Source of the DNA: Chloroflexota bacterium
GTDB lineage: Bacteria > Chloroflexota > Dehalococcoidia > Lucifugimonadales > Lucifugimonadaceae
Length of the DNA: 64,000 nt
Assembly: GCA_029262735.1 (NCBI GenBank)
Contig: JAJCYY010000001.1
Coordinates: 97,278 to 161,277 of the forward strand
Direction: 5' to 3'
Position numbers and translations under genes: made by a program. The notes under the pieces were generated by a model. The model did not search any database. It was not told the DNA's origin and was given only the letters and a program-made list of their open reading frames with translations. Each line of letters starts with the position of its first letter. The stretch's first letter is position 1. Shown here piece after piece: positions 1 through 11,436 of the stretch.

Positions 1-1184
<1,184 letters not shown>

Positions 1185-1266
1185 GAATTTTGACGAACTT
1201 TCCATCCACTATTCAACTGTTAAGGTGCCGCCCGAAATCAATCGAGTTTTTCTCGAGCGAACAATC

Positions 1267-1296
1267 AGTATATGCGGCGGCTCAGATGAGTGTCAA
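1267..1296 (-). promoter_or_regulatory. sigma-70-type promoter for the 16S rRNA
   Basis: On the minus strand a perfect -35 TTGACA (1296-1291) is followed by 18 bases and a -10 TATACT (1272-1267). This predicts transcription from about 1260, some 75 nt before the mature 16S 5' end. The first bases transcribed hold a small hairpin with CTCGAG arms around an A-rich loop (about 1244-1259). Position and quality fit the rRNA promoter; strength is inferred. Confidence 0.7.
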
Positions 1297-1433
1297 CGGG
1301 AATTGCAACCGGCTGAACCATCTGGTCCAATCTGGCCCGATCCGGTCCAACCAGTCAAGATTTCGGTCAGGAACCCGGTTTCGGTCATGACGCAGGAATT
1401 AAAGCCAGCCAGCCTCCGGAAAGCGGCCCAGGT

Positions 1434-1868
1434 TTAAGAAGCGAGAGCCAGTTCTATCTGGTCAAGATGCTGCTGCCGATGCTTGCCGCGTTCAACAAGG
1501 TACTGATTCCCGATCATCACAATCGCGTCTGCCTTGTCAGCGTCCAGCGCCTCAATCGCCGCATCAACCAGCACAGCAGCGGCCACAGCAAGCTCGGCGG
1601 CTCGTTTTGGGTCGAGCGCCAACCATTCGGGCAGCAAAGTTGCGTTCATCAGATCGTCGTCGACCGGATCGGGAAGAGATCCCTCTACGGCCCAGCGATG
1701 CAGCAATCCAGCGGCACGGCGGTCCCAGAAGGCCATATGGGCCAGTGCCACTGCCACTGTCCAGCCGTTGCCAAGTTCCTGCCCGAAGTGAATCCCGCTG
1801 CTCACAAGTGTTTCAAGGCGCGCACGCTGAGCATCATTCTCGCGGATCACGATGTCCTCTACTGTCAC
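1434..1868 (-). CDS. DinB / maleylpyruvate-isomerase-fold protein
   Basis: A 144-residue protein of the DinB-like four-helix-bundle superfamily, which usually holds a metal through three histidines and includes thiol-dependent isomerases and transferases. Family marks are the Trp/His helix (GWTVAVALAHMAFWDRR, about residues 35-51) and the C-terminal KHRQQHLDQI histidine helix. An Asp/Glu-rich N-terminal helix is also present. The start is a GTG; no strong SD is seen. It reads toward the rRNA gene. Substrate cannot be told from sequence. Similar-fold proteins recur at 31482 and 32290, suggesting an expanded family in this genome. Confidence 0.75.
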   Translation of the reverse strand: MTVEDIVIRENDAQRARLETLVSSGIHFGQELGNGWTVAVALAHMAFWDRRAAGLLHRWAVEGSLPDPVDDDLMNATLLPEWLALDPKRAAELAVAAAVLVDAAIEALDADKADAIVMIGNQYLVERGKHRQQHLDQIELALAS

Positions 1869-2242
1869 GGCATCTATCCCATCCTCTGCCCGCCCGAATG
1901 TAGAGAGCGGTATTCTGAAATCCTGCGTTGAACCATCTTAGATCGGCTACAACGGGTCCTCGCATTAGCCGATTCACCTAATTCGGATCCTGCGCCGAGA
2001 CAGGAAATCGGCAAACGTAGTCAGGTGCATGGCGATCAAGTCCGCGTTGTGACGCCTTCGCCTGCACGAGTTACAATCGTTCTGCGCACCAGATCGGCTA
2101 CCTGCCAGTGCCCGGTCGAAATGTGATTGTGGGGTATGCGGCGAGTCAGACCCGGATCGGCGACGCCTCATACGGAGCGAACATCAAAGACAGACCTCAC
2201 GCCTTTCTGGCGGAACGCGTGATATTTATTGAGAGGGCTCAG
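1869..2242. other. Intergenic region without a recognised gene
   Basis: 374 bases between the divergent DinB-like gene and the rhodanese gene. Short reading frames occur but have no SD or recognisable product. It presumably holds both promoters; no convincing -35/-10 pair was found by eye. Confidence 0.5.
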
Positions 2243-2596
2243 ATGGCAAGACAGGTTCCAGGAGAGCCGTACACTCGCATCTCAGTAGGAGAGGCGAACG
2301 AGATGCTCGCAAATGGCGAGGCTGTCGCCGTCGATGTCCGAAGAGAGGATGAGTATGAGGCAGGTCACATTCAGGGTGCTCTTTGGATCCCGGTTGACGA
2401 TGTGATCCCGAGGTTCGCTGAGTTGCCGGAAGACGGGATGCTTCTGTTCATATGTGCGGTCGGAGCTCGAAGCGGGTTGGCGGCCGAGTACGCAGCGGCA
2501 ATGGGAGCATCGCCGGACCGGCTTTTCAACGTTGAAGATGGGACCCCGGCATGGATCGACAACGGGCTGCCAACCTCATACGGCAAAGAGTCTTAG
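2243..2596 (+). CDS. Rhodanese-like sulfurtransferase domain protein
   Basis: A single rhodanese domain of 117 residues. The hallmark VDVRREDEYEAGHIQGALWIP segment is present in essence (residues about 31-51), and the active-site loop reads CAVGARS (about residues 73-79), with the Cys that carries the persulfide and the loop Arg. Such single-domain proteins move sulfur to acceptors such as cyanide, thioredoxin or molybdopterin and tRNA pathways; the acceptor here is unknown. The ATG at 2243 is chosen because GAGAGGG lies just upstream and homology begins there; the frame is open further upstream. Cytoplasmic, probably monocistronic. Confidence 0.88.
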   Translation: MARQVPGEPYTRISVGEANEMLANGEAVAVDVRREDEYEAGHIQGALWIPVDDVIPRFAELPEDGMLLFICAVGARSGLAAEYAAAMGASPDRLFNVEDGTPAWIDNGLPTSYGKES

Positions 2597-2759
2597 CCGG
2601 CCAAACCGGCAAGCGGAGTGTTCAGCGGTCTGGAATCGCCCGTCCTGATGCGTAAAATTTGGTTGTTTTCATACTTGATGAACTGACCATTCCCCGTCCA
2701 GCATCAGAGTCACACATCGCTCACCCCGTCCGCTGCTACTGCTAACGAATGGAACTCAA

Positions 2760-3698
2760 TTGAAAATCCTGGTCGTCGGTTCGGTCGCGTATGACACTGT
2801 CGAGACGCCTGAAGGCAGACATGAGTCTCAACTTGGAGGCTCCGCATCATACTTCTCAATCGCCGCCAGCCATTTCACAGAGGTTGGCATGGTCGGAGTT
2901 GTTGGCAGGGACTTTCAGGACCAGGACCTGCGGATGTATGAAGGTCACGGCATCGATATTTCAGGATTGAAGATTGTCGATGGCAAGACATTCAGATGGT
3001 CAGGCGACTATTTACAGGACATCAACACTGCGGTCACTCACGAAACGCAACTGAACGTGTTCGCCGACTTCGAACCGTCTCTGACTGAGCACCATGCCGC
3101 GGCCCCCTTCCTTTTCCTGGCAAACATCGAACCCTCGCTACAGCTCCGCGTGTTGGATGCCATGAGCGAGCGACCGCAGCTCGTAGCGTGCGACACAATG
3201 AACCTTTGGATCGATATTGCTAGACCACAGCTCTCTGAATTGATTTCTAAAGTAGATATCCTCACGATCAACGAAGGGGAGGCGCGCCAGTTCACAGACG
3301 AGCAACACCTACCAACTGCGGCATCTGCGCTACTGTTGAGTGGGCCGTCTACCGTCGTGATTAAACGGGGCGAGTACGGTGCAGCCCTTTTTAGCGAGAA
3401 TTTCAACTTTGCGGCTCCGGCGTATCCGCTTGCCAAAGTCGTGGACCCGACCGGCGCAGGAGACTCTTTCGCCGGTGGGTTCATGGGCTACATAGCGGCG
3501 ACCGGGGACACGACGGAAGAAGGGCTGAGACGGGGAGCGATCGTGGGATCGACGATGGCGTCGTTCGCAGTGGAGGCGTTCGGGCTTGATCGAATCCGAA
3601 ACTTGACTCCTGCAGACATTGAAGAGCGATTTAAGGCATTTGTAGAACTAACTCGGTTTGAACCGATATCCGGTAATAATGGACTGCCGCTGCGATAA
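2760..3698 (+). CDS. PfkB-family sugar/nucleoside kinase
   Basis: A 312-residue ribokinase-fold kinase. The N-terminal glycine-rich substrate lid (QLGGSASYFSIAA, about residues 23-35) and the C-terminal PfkB signature DPTGAGDSFAGGF (about residues 225-237), with the catalytic Asp and anion hole, are clear. The start is TTG (MKILVVGSVAYD); an ATG eleven bases earlier opens only a four-codon frame. The family phosphorylates sugars or adenosine. Because ahcY and metK follow on the same strand, an adenosine kinase role in removing the adenosine released by AhcY is attractive but is an inference. A ribokinase or fructokinase cannot be excluded. Confidence 0.85.
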   Translation: MKILVVGSVAYDTVETPEGRHESQLGGSASYFSIAASHFTEVGMVGVVGRDFQDQDLRMYEGHGIDISGLKIVDGKTFRWSGDYLQDINTAVTHETQLNVFADFEPSLTEHHAAAPFLFLANIEPSLQLRVLDAMSERPQLVACDTMNLWIDIARPQLSELISKVDILTINEGEARQFTDEQHLPTAASALLLSGPSTVVIKRGEYGAALFSENFNFAAPAYPLAKVVDPTGAGDSFAGGFMGYIAATGDTTEEGLRRGAIVGSTMASFAVEAFGLDRIRNLTPADIEERFKAFVELTRFEPISGNNGLPLR

Positions 3699-3728
3699 CA
3701 GTAGGCAACCGATCTAAGTAATTCGTAA

Positions 3729-5042
<1,314 letters not shown>

Positions 5043-5197
5043 CCTGCAGACGGCCTGATCTCACACGCGGCGGGCTGAACCGCCTCGTTGTATTCGAACG
5101 CTGCTCAGACATCAGGTTGCCAGCCAATGCCGGCCCGAACGGGTATGTTGACAGGATCGACGAATAAAAAAGCACGAAATGTAGAGAAACGCTAGTT

Positions 5198-6379
5198 ATG
5201 GGCAACTACCTGCTTACTTCCGAATCGGTGTCTGAGGGTCATCCGGACAAGATCTGTGACCAGATCTCGGACGGTGTTCTTGACGCTGCATTGGCTCAAG
5301 ACCCGATGTCTCGTGTTGCATGTGAGACATCGGTTGCCACCGGATTCGTCATCGTTTTCGGTGAAATCACGACGACGGCAACACTCGATATCAAGTCGAT
5401 CGTACGAGATACGATCAGGCGAATCGGCTACAACAAGGACGAGTACGGCTTTTCGTGCAACACATGCGCAGTTCTCGTGGCGCTCAATGAGCAATCGCCC
5501 GACATCAAGGCCGGAGTAGATACGGCGATCGAGGTCCGTGGCGAGGCGGGCGCGCAGGAGGTTGGCGCGGGTGACCAGGGCATGATGATCGGGTACGCGT
5601 CGAACGAAACTCCCGAGTACATGCCGCTGCCAATTAGCCTTGCACACCAGCTAACGCGGCGCATGGCTGTTGTACGCCGCAGCGGCGAGATCCCATATCT
5701 CCGGCCGGACAGCAAGAGCCAGGTAACGGTTGAGTATTCCGAAGACCACGAGCCTTTGAGAGTAGACACGGTCGTCATCAGTACCCAGCATGACGACAAT
5801 GTGTCGAACTCGCAGATCGAGGCTGATCTCCAGAAGTTTGTGATTCGGGAAGTAGTTCCAGCTGAGCTCCTAAACTCCAACACGAAATACCACATCAATC
5901 CATCCGGCCGATTCGTTGTCGGAGGTCCCGTTGGCGACGCAGGTCTGACAGGTAGAAAGATCATCGTCGATACCTACGGCGGATCAGCCCGCCACGGCGG
6001 CGGTGCCTTCTCCGGTAAGGACCCGACAAAGGTCGACCGCTCAGGAGCGTACGCAGCACGGCATGTTGCGAAGAACCTGGTTGCGGCAGGTCTGGCCGAT
6101 CGAGCAGAGGTGCAGGTCTCATATGCCATTGGTGTTGCTACTCCGATCTCGATCATGGTCGACAGCCACGGCACTGGCAAGAAATCTGATGCAGAACTGT
6201 CCGAGCTTGTAGACAAGGTTTTTGATCTGAGGCCGGGCGCGATCATCGACAATTTCGACTTGAGGCGTCCGATCTACCAGTCAACTGCTGCGTATGGCCA
6301 CTTCGGGCGATCAGACATCGATCTGCCCTGGGAACATCTCGATAAAGTCGACGCACTCAAGTCTTCAGCCGGTATCTAA
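5198..6379 (+). CDS. metK: S-adenosylmethionine synthetase
   Basis: 393 residues, the usual family length. Makes S-adenosylmethionine from ATP and methionine. Seen: the N-terminal [18 protein letters not shown] with ATP-binding His and Mg-binding Asp, the signature [12 protein letters not shown], and the second signature [19 protein letters not shown]. Start ATG at 5198 fits family alignments; the upstream region has AGAGAAA as a weak SD. With ahcY and the PfkB kinase it forms a SAM-cycle neighbourhood. The 155-base gap before it was read for SAM riboswitch motifs and none was recognised. Confidence 0.98.
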   Translation: MGNYLLTSESVSEGHPDKICDQISDGVLDAALAQDPMSRVACETSVATGFVIVFGEITTTATLDIKSIVRDTIRRIGYNKDEYGFSCNTCAVLVALNEQSPDIKAGVDTAIEVRGEAGAQEVGAGDQGMMIGYASNETPEYMPLPISLAHQLTRRMAVVRRSGEIPYLRPDSKSQVTVEYSEDHEPLRVDTVVISTQHDDNVSNSQIEADLQKFVIREVVPAELLNSNTKYHINPSGRFVVGGPVGDAGLTGRKIIVDTYGGSARHGGGAFSGKDPTKVDRSGAYAARHVAKNLVAAGLADRAEVQVSYAIGVATPISIMVDSHGTGKKSDAELSELVDKVFDLRPGAIIDNFDLRRPIYQSTAAYGHFGRSDIDLPWEHLDKVDALKSSAGI

Positions 6380-6682
6380 TGTTTCCGAGTCAGTGAACTC
6401 TGGTTTAGGCCAGATCTGGGATCGACCGGCATTTTCTGCCGAGTAGTTCTGGACACCTCAAGCACTCTGAATGCGAACCACTCCGTGTGCCGCTCGACTC
6501 GGAGCTGTTCCTGGCCCGTAGGTGAGTAAATTCCAAAGTTCTGGACCGTTCCGGCGGCTCCACACTCGCTGGAGTAAGAGCCGGACGGAATCGATCTGAC
6601 ACCTTTTGGTTCGGGACTTTTACAGGTTGATCGGCGACAATCGGTTGACGACCAACCAAGCAAGTCTGCTAGAAGAGAGACT
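6380..6682. other. Intergenic region with one possible hairpin
   Basis: 303 bases between metK and the phosphohexomutase. An imperfect hairpin with nested arms CCGG/CCGG (6551-6554, 6581-6584) and CTCCA/TGGAG (6558-6562, 6570-6574) is present but is not followed by a T-run, so it is not a clear terminator. No gene seen. Confidence 0.4.
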
Positions 6683-8104
6683 ATGACCCAGCAGAAACCC
6701 GTTTCAATTCGCTTTGGCACTGACGGCTGGCGAGCGGTGATTGCCGATGAGTACACATATGACAACGTGAGAGCCTGTGCGCAGGGCGTAGCGTCATATC
6801 TGAAATCGACCGGTCAAGCCGAGCTAGGTGTAGTTGTTGGATTCGATACCCGGTTTTCCTCTGATCGGTTCGGCGCCGCGGTCGCAGAGGTGATTGCGGC
6901 CAATGGAATCAGGGTGAAGCTGTTCTCCCAGGCAGCGCCAACACCGGCGTGCAGCTTCGGAGTCGTGAGTGAGAACGCGGCGGCGGGCGTGATGATCACA
7001 GCCAGTCACAATCCGGGCGAATGGAACGGATTCAAGGTCAAGTCGGCGGCCGGAGGCAGCGCCCCGCCGGAGATGGTTGAAAAGATCGAGGGAAGAGTCA
7101 GTGCGGTGCTGACTGGTGAGGAAGCGGTGAAGGCGGGGGCCGGGAGTTACGAAAAGCTCGAGATAATGCCAGTGTTCGTCGATCAGCTCAGGCGGGTTGT
7201 CGACGTATCGCCGATCAAGAGTTCCGGGCTAAAGGTCGTGGTTGATTCGATGCATGGCTCGGGGTCCGGCATCATCAGGAACGTTCTCGAAGACGGCAAT
7301 ATTGAGGTCATCGAGATACGAGGCGAAGCCAATCCTGCGTTCCCCGGGATGACTCAGCCTGAGCCGGTTGAACACAATCTGCAGCCACTAATCCAGGCAG
7401 TGCGGGATTCGGGCGCTGACATCGGCATCGCAACAGACGGCGACGCTGACCGTGTTGGGATTGTGGATGAGACCGGACGCTATCAATCGACACTCGAAGT
7501 GTTCTCACTTCTCGGTCACCATCTGCTTGGAAGGCGCGGTGAATCTGGCGGGATCGCCTGCACGATCACCATGAGCAACATGGTCGATGCGGTCTGCCGT
7601 GAGTTTGGACAACCGGTATTCAGGACCTCCGTGGGATTCAAGTACGTCGGTCCGGCGATGACGGACAATGACTGCGTGATGGGCGGTGAGGAGAGCGGCG
7701 GCTACGCATTCCGTGGACACATTCCAGAACGTGATGGCGCGCTCAGCGGACTGCTCTACCTGCAAGCAATGGTGATGTCGGGCAAGACACCTTCACAGCT
7801 CCTCTCTGAGCTTCATGAGCTGACCGGCCCGCACACGTTTAAGCGAATCGATGCTCACTTCGATGATGCAAAAAGAGCGGCAATTGGCGAGGTGATCCAG
7901 AGCGCCGAGCCTGAGAGTCTTGGTGGCCTGGCTGTGGAATCTGCGGACCGCCGCGATGGTGTGAGGTTTGAACTCAAGGGCGGCTCATGGGCCGTGGCAA
8001 GGCTATCCGGCACAGAACCGTTGGCTCGCATATACGCAGAGGCGCACACCGAATCAGACCGAGACGCCGTCCTGAGCGATCTGCAAAAACTGCTGGACAT
8101 ATAG
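6683..8104 (+). CDS. Phosphoglucomutase/phosphomannomutase family enzyme
   Basis: 473 residues of the alpha-D-phosphohexomutase family, interconverting 1- and 6-phosphosugars through a phosphoserine. The four family loops are all visible: phosphoserine loop TASHNPGEWNGFK (about residue 110), metal loop DGDADR (about 252), sugar-specificity loop GGEESGGYAF (about 335), and phosphate-binding loop RLSGTEPLARIY. The ATG at 6683 has AGAAGAGAGA upstream. The GEESGG loop fits glucose/mannose-1-phosphate enzymes rather than GlmM, but the substrate is not certain. Supplies precursors for cell-surface sugars. Confidence 0.93.
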   Translation: MTQQKPVSIRFGTDGWRAVIADEYTYDNVRACAQGVASYLKSTGQAELGVVVGFDTRFSSDRFGAAVAEVIAANGIRVKLFSQAAPTPACSFGVVSENAAAGVMITASHNPGEWNGFKVKSAAGGSAPPEMVEKIEGRVSAVLTGEEAVKAGAGSYEKLEIMPVFVDQLRRVVDVSPIKSSGLKVVVDSMHGSGSGIIRNVLEDGNIEVIEIRGEANPAFPGMTQPEPVEHNLQPLIQAVRDSGADIGIATDGDADRVGIVDETGRYQSTLEVFSLLGHHLLGRRGESGGIACTITMSNMVDAVCREFGQPVFRTSVGFKYVGPAMTDNDCVMGGEESGGYAFRGHIPERDGALSGLLYLQAMVMSGKTPSQLLSELHELTGPHTFKRIDAHFDDAKRAAIGEVIQSAEPESLGGLAVESADRRDGVRFELKGGSWAVARLSGTEPLARIYAEAHTESDRDAVLSDLQKLLDI

Positions 8105-8144
8105 CCGGAACGGGAATTCCATTCTTGGGTTATTCGGCTCCGGC

Positions 8145-8987
8145 CTAAACCGGCTCCCACCCCGGTTTGCCTTCACCCTGCACGATTCGGCCGATACTGC
8201 TGCCCGTCGGCAGGTGCCCGCTGAAAACTGTCCAGCCCTCTGATTGCGCACGCCACATGAGCCATCGCCGCGACGCCGTAGACAGGTCGGTGCGCCAGTC
8301 GAAACTCGGACACCAGTGCTGCTCGCTGACCTGTGCCACGTTGTGGAACAGATCGCCGGTAATCACACCGATCTCGCCCCCTGATTCAATTTTTACGCAC
8401 TGATGGCCGGGCGTATGCCCGTTAGTCGGCAGAGTAGTAACTCCCGGCGCGATTTCGACCTCTCCGACGGCAAGCTGGAGTACACCAAGGTCCTCAAGCG
8501 GCGCAACGCTACGATCGAATGCCTCATTACCGTTCTCAGGATTCGAGTAGTAACGCCAGTCGTTGGCGGCAACGTAATAGGTGGCATTTGGGAACGTCGC
8601 CGTCGGAGTCTGACCATCCCACGTGACGTTCCAGCCGATGTGATCACCGTGGCAGTGCGTTGTGACCACCACATCAATGTCGTCTGCGGTCACGTTGAGC
8701 TCGGAAAGATTCTCCAGGAGCTCCCCGTGTCTTCCCGTGTGTTCATGAGGTCCCGGTCCCATCCCCGTATCAACAAGGATTTTAGGGCCCGACCCGTCTG
8801 ACCGGCTGATCAGGTGGCCTCTCCACTGCGACTGAAATTTTCCACTGCTGCTGAGTGCGATGCTGCGGTAGCTGTCCCATTCATTGGCCCTGACGTCCGG
8901 GTAGACGACCTCGATGTCGCGAGATGCGCCCGGGTGGTCGTCGACAATGGAGATCAGGTACTCGCCAATCTTCTGTTCGGTACTCAC
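8145..8987 (-). CDS. MBL-fold metallohydrolase
   Basis: A 280-residue metallo-beta-lactamase-fold hydrolase. The metal motif is HCHGDHIGW (HxHxDH), followed by distal ligands in TNGHTPGH and the GDLFHN Asp, and a C-terminal SGHLP His, so both zinc sites look complete. The start is GTG at 8987, with GGAGG seven bases upstream; a longer reading frame beginning at 9026 lacks this. The arrangement resembles lactonase/alkylsulfatase-like members with long inserts; the substrate is unknown. No signal peptide, so cytoplasmic. Convergent with the phosphohexomutase. Confidence 0.9.
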   Translation of the reverse strand: MSTEQKIGEYLISIVDDHPGASRDIEVVYPDVRANEWDSYRSIALSSSGKFQSQWRGHLISRSDGSGPKILVDTGMGPGPHEHTGRHGELLENLSELNVTADDIDVVVTTHCHGDHIGWNVTWDGQTPTATFPNATYYVAANDWRYYSNPENGNEAFDRSVAPLEDLGVLQLAVGEVEIAPGVTTLPTNGHTPGHQCVKIESGGEIGVITGDLFHNVAQVSEQHWCPSFDWRTDLSTASRRWLMWRAQSEGWTVFSGHLPTGSSIGRIVQGEGKPGWEPV

Positions 8988-9162
8988 AAGTTGCCTCCGC
9001 GCCGTGTTGATGCGACCACGCTTCAATGTCTACCCGGACCACTTTTCTTTTGTAACGGGGGTAAGAGTAATCCACCGGCGGCCGTGGGCAAATCCACATG
9101 CGGTCCCGTCAGTTCTGAATCGAGGTTCATTTTGGCTTCAGTTCGTTTCACCTAAGTCTCAC

Positions 9163-9204
9163 GTCGCACACCTAACACACACTCCGCACATGGGTCGCAC
9201 ACCT
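9163..9204. repeat. Spaced 11-bp direct repeat upstream of the NarL-like gene
   Basis: GTCGCACACCT occurs at 9163-9173 and again at 9194-9204, with starts 31 bp apart, close to three helical turns. It lies about 70 bases before the ATG at 9272, where an operator or activator site would be expected. A binding function is inferred only from position and spacing. Confidence 0.35.
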
Positions 9205-9271
9205 TTAAGCGTTAAAAATTCGACCCCCTCACGAACTCAATTGCAATCGCGCAAGAAGGTGGATCGGAACG

Positions 9272-9823
9272 ATGACCAGCAACCCTGATGCGAGACAACT
9301 CTCGGGACCAGCGATTCGACTGTTGATCGGGACCAACAACGCTCTACTCAAGGACCTTTTTGAGTTTCAGTTAAGACAGACGGTGGACATTGAGTTGACG
9401 GCATCAACCGAACTCGGGGCATCACTACTGGACCTCATCCCAGAGCTGCAACCGGACGTGCTGCTCGTGACTCCGAAACTTGGTGCATCGGGATCAGGAG
9501 AAATGAACCTGGTCATGACCATACTTTCAAACGATCCTCAGCCCAGAGTGATCACACTGTCGGCCGGTTATTTACCGGGCCAGGTGACGCTCTTGAGCCA
9601 GCAAGGTGTGGCCGGATTGCTGTTGGAATCGCAGCCCTGGCACACGCTTGTCCAGGCGATCAGGTCAGTGCACAACGGAGCGTTTTTCGCCACACCATCA
9701 GTTGTCAGGAGCCGACTGGACGGCATACTGTCGAAACTCAATGCAACTAACCGCACCCACGCAGTAGCGATCGCTATCCAAGACGGCTATCTACCGATGC
9801 ATGGGGCAACAGCTCCAGGGTGA
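9272..9823 (+). CDS. Degenerate NarL/FixJ-type response regulator
   Basis: 183 residues. Residues about 15-135 follow a CheY-like receiver (IRLLIGTNNALLKDLFEF; PDVLLVTPKL; AIRSVHNGAFF), but the acidic pair is replaced (GTNN) and the phospho-acceptor Asp position reads Thr (LLVTPKL). The tail SKLNATNRTHAVAIAIQDGYL matches only the last helix region of a LuxR-type HTH, while the preceding roughly 45-50 residues (LTxRExEVL through the recognition helix) are missing. It therefore should neither accept phosphate nor bind DNA in the usual way. SD AAGGTGG precedes the ATG. It may be a decaying gene or a dimerising antagonist. No kinase is nearby. Confidence 0.7.
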   Translation: MTSNPDARQLSGPAIRLLIGTNNALLKDLFEFQLRQTVDIELTASTELGASLLDLIPELQPDVLLVTPKLGASGSGEMNLVMTILSNDPQPRVITLSAGYLPGQVTLLSQQGVAGLLLESQPWHTLVQAIRSVHNGAFFATPSVVRSRLDGILSKLNATNRTHAVAIAIQDGYLPMHGATAPG

Positions 9824-9985
9824 TTAGTCGGCATAGTCTGGCAACGGCCTCATCGAATGTTGGCACCCGTAGAACCCAAGCGAAGTCCGGTATCCTACCC
9901 GAGCGCAAATACGGGTTTCAGGACAGCAGAGAGGCAGCGCTGCCGGTCATCGGAGCGCTCAAACGGGGTTGTCGAGAGCAAACAG

Positions 9986-10432
9986 ATGAAGAAATTCACA
10001 GCCGAAGTTGAGATACAGGGTTCCGCCGAAGACGTCTGGAATGTAATCACAGACGCACCGGGTTATGAGAAATGGGATCCGAACATGAACAGCATTGAAG
10101 GCTCCATTGGCCTGAACGAAAAGCTTGTGCTCCACACAACTCTTTCAAAGCGAGCGTTCAAGGTCTCGGTGAGTGAGCTCGTTGCGAACAGTCGCATGGT
10201 TTGGACCAGTGGGATGCCGATGGGCTTGTTCAGAGGTGTTCGCACCTTCGAGATAACCCCGCAGGAAAGTTCCGTACGGTTTCATTTACAGGAAGTATTC
10301 AGCGGGCCGCTTTCGCCTCTGTTCGGGCGGATGATTCCAGACCTGCACCCGTCGTTCTTGAAGTTCGTACAGGGGCTAAAAGCAGAGGTTGAACAGGGCT
10401 CATCAGAGACCGCAGAACATCCTGCCAGGTGA
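9986..10432 (+). CDS. SRPBCC / polyketide-cyclase-like lipid-binding fold protein
   Basis: 148 residues of the START/Bet v1-like SRPBCC superfamily, a hydrophobic-pocket fold. The N-terminal EVEIQGSAEDVWNVITD and the APGYEKWDPNM segment are typical of Polyketide_cyc2-type members. The ATG at 9986 is where homology starts; the open frame extends upstream without similarity. Function and ligand unknown. A helical C-terminus (LKFVQGLKAEVEQ) closes the fold. Probably cytoplasmic. Confidence 0.8.
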   Translation: MKKFTAEVEIQGSAEDVWNVITDAPGYEKWDPNMNSIEGSIGLNEKLVLHTTLSKRAFKVSVSELVANSRMVWTSGMPMGLFRGVRTFEITPQESSVRFHLQEVFSGPLSPLFGRMIPDLHPSFLKFVQGLKAEVEQGSSETAEHPAR

Positions 10433-10510
10433 CGCGCCCACCACAATTCGCCGCCGGCCTGATTACATAAGCGGTTCGTCCCGGGCCTCGAGCAACATGC
10501 TGAGACGTTC

Positions 10511-10957
10511 TCAGATGTTGACTGTGTAGATACTACGGACCGGTCTCGACGGAAGATCCGAACGCAGGCTGGGCCATGGCGCCCTCGACCGAATTCCCAT
10601 CGCTTCAAGAGAAATCTGCTGGCCGTTCTCACGAGCGCCGGCAGCGATCTCTGCCTCAGTGTCGAACTCCTTGACGATGTGAACATCGGAGCCGCTGGGG
10701 CCCTGACGACTCAGTATCCGAGCAACGGTGCGACCTGAGATCCCACAGACACTGGCGATCTGCTCGACCTGCATCCCGCTGACTCGCATCGCAGTTATCT
10801 GTTTGTCCCGCTCCACCCTGCTGATCGCCTTCGACACCCTGTTTCCGGCAAATCCCCGATCGTAGCGGCATACGTCAAACGGACAGTTCAAGCATGAAGG
10901 TGCGTAACTGCACCCGTGATCTGCGTAGATATCGACGAACATTTCACCCGCTGGCAT
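10511..10957 (-). CDS. Cys-cluster plus helix-turn-helix regulator, phage-like
   Basis: 148 residues. The N-terminal part has a compact Cys cluster, CSYAPSCLNCPFDVCRYD (about residues 16-33), that could bind a metal. It is followed by a resolvase/sigma-like HTH (DKQITAMRVSGMQVEQIA and CGISGRTVARIL, about residues 52-83). The ATG at 10957 is fixed by GGAGGT seven bases upstream. It follows the zinc-ribbon-like gene at 11029-11436 by 71 bases, probably in one transcript running away from the S24-like repressor. Similar Cys+HTH proteins are known mainly from phages and their hosts; the role as a transcription regulator is inferred. Confidence 0.65.
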   Translation of the reverse strand: MPAGEMFVDIYADHGCSYAPSCLNCPFDVCRYDRGFAGNRVSKAISRVERDKQITAMRVSGMQVEQIASVCGISGRTVARILSRQGPSGSDVHIVKEFDTEAEIAAGARENGQQISLEAMGIRSRAPWPSLRSDLPSRPVRSIYTVNI

Positions 10958-11028
10958 GGGCCACACCTCCACCACCACACAACGTTCGAACACATCACTG
11001 CCGGCGAACTCTGGACCTCAACAGTTGC

Positions 11029-11436
11029 TCATAGGCGCTCCTTGACCGGGTCCTTTCGCAGAATTCGCCTGCCAGGCCGTTCTGCGCGATCCAGTGGAAA
11101 TGCCGCGTACTCGCATGTGCAGCCCGAATACCGAGCGGAGAGGCCGCCACAAACGGGACAGGAGTTTGCAACTGAGTCAGATCTGCCGCTGCCTGCACGG
11201 AAGATGAGTCCCTGGGTGTGACGTCGGCACAGGTACCATCGAGTGGCCGCTCCGCCTTTAGGACATAGATCGACATGGCGGCTTTCGGTAGCAGCCGCTC
11301 CAGCTTCCTCGCTCACCTGCTCTGCCGCCGAGTATCTAGATTCGCTGGACGGCTCGTCAGCGCCGGATTCTCTCAGTGATTCCGAAGCCTCATCCGGCGA
11401 CTTCCACTCTGGCGGAATCCCAGGTACTACACACAT
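11029..11436 (-). CDS. Small Cys-rich protein, possible zinc ribbon
   Basis: 135 residues, not assigned to a family. A low-complexity Ser/Glu-rich N-terminal half (about residues 12-55) is followed by CPKGG...WYLC and CPVCGGLSARYSGCTC (about residues 93-108), a plausible zinc-binding pair. The ATG is supported by GGAGGG five bases upstream. It is first in a probable two-gene minus-strand operon with the Cys/HTH regulator and is divergent from the S24-like repressor, the layout of a phage immunity region. Confidence 0.5.
   Translation of the reverse strand: MCVVPGIPPEWKSPDEASESLRESGADEPSSESRYSAAEQVSEEAGAAATESRHVDLCPKGGAATRWYLCRRHTQGLIFRAGSGRSDSVANSCPVCGGLSARYSGCTCEYAAFPLDRAERPGRRILRKDPVKERL

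Noticed and set aside
5043..5197. Possible SAM or SAH riboswitch before metK, or before ahcY at 3699-3788.
   Set aside because: No SAM-I, SAM-II or SAH riboswitch core motif was recognised; only a simple hairpin lies before ahcY.
8105..8144. CCGG-rich inverted segment between the phosphohexomutase and MBL genes as a terminator.
   Set aside because: Arms are short and not followed by a T-run on either strand.
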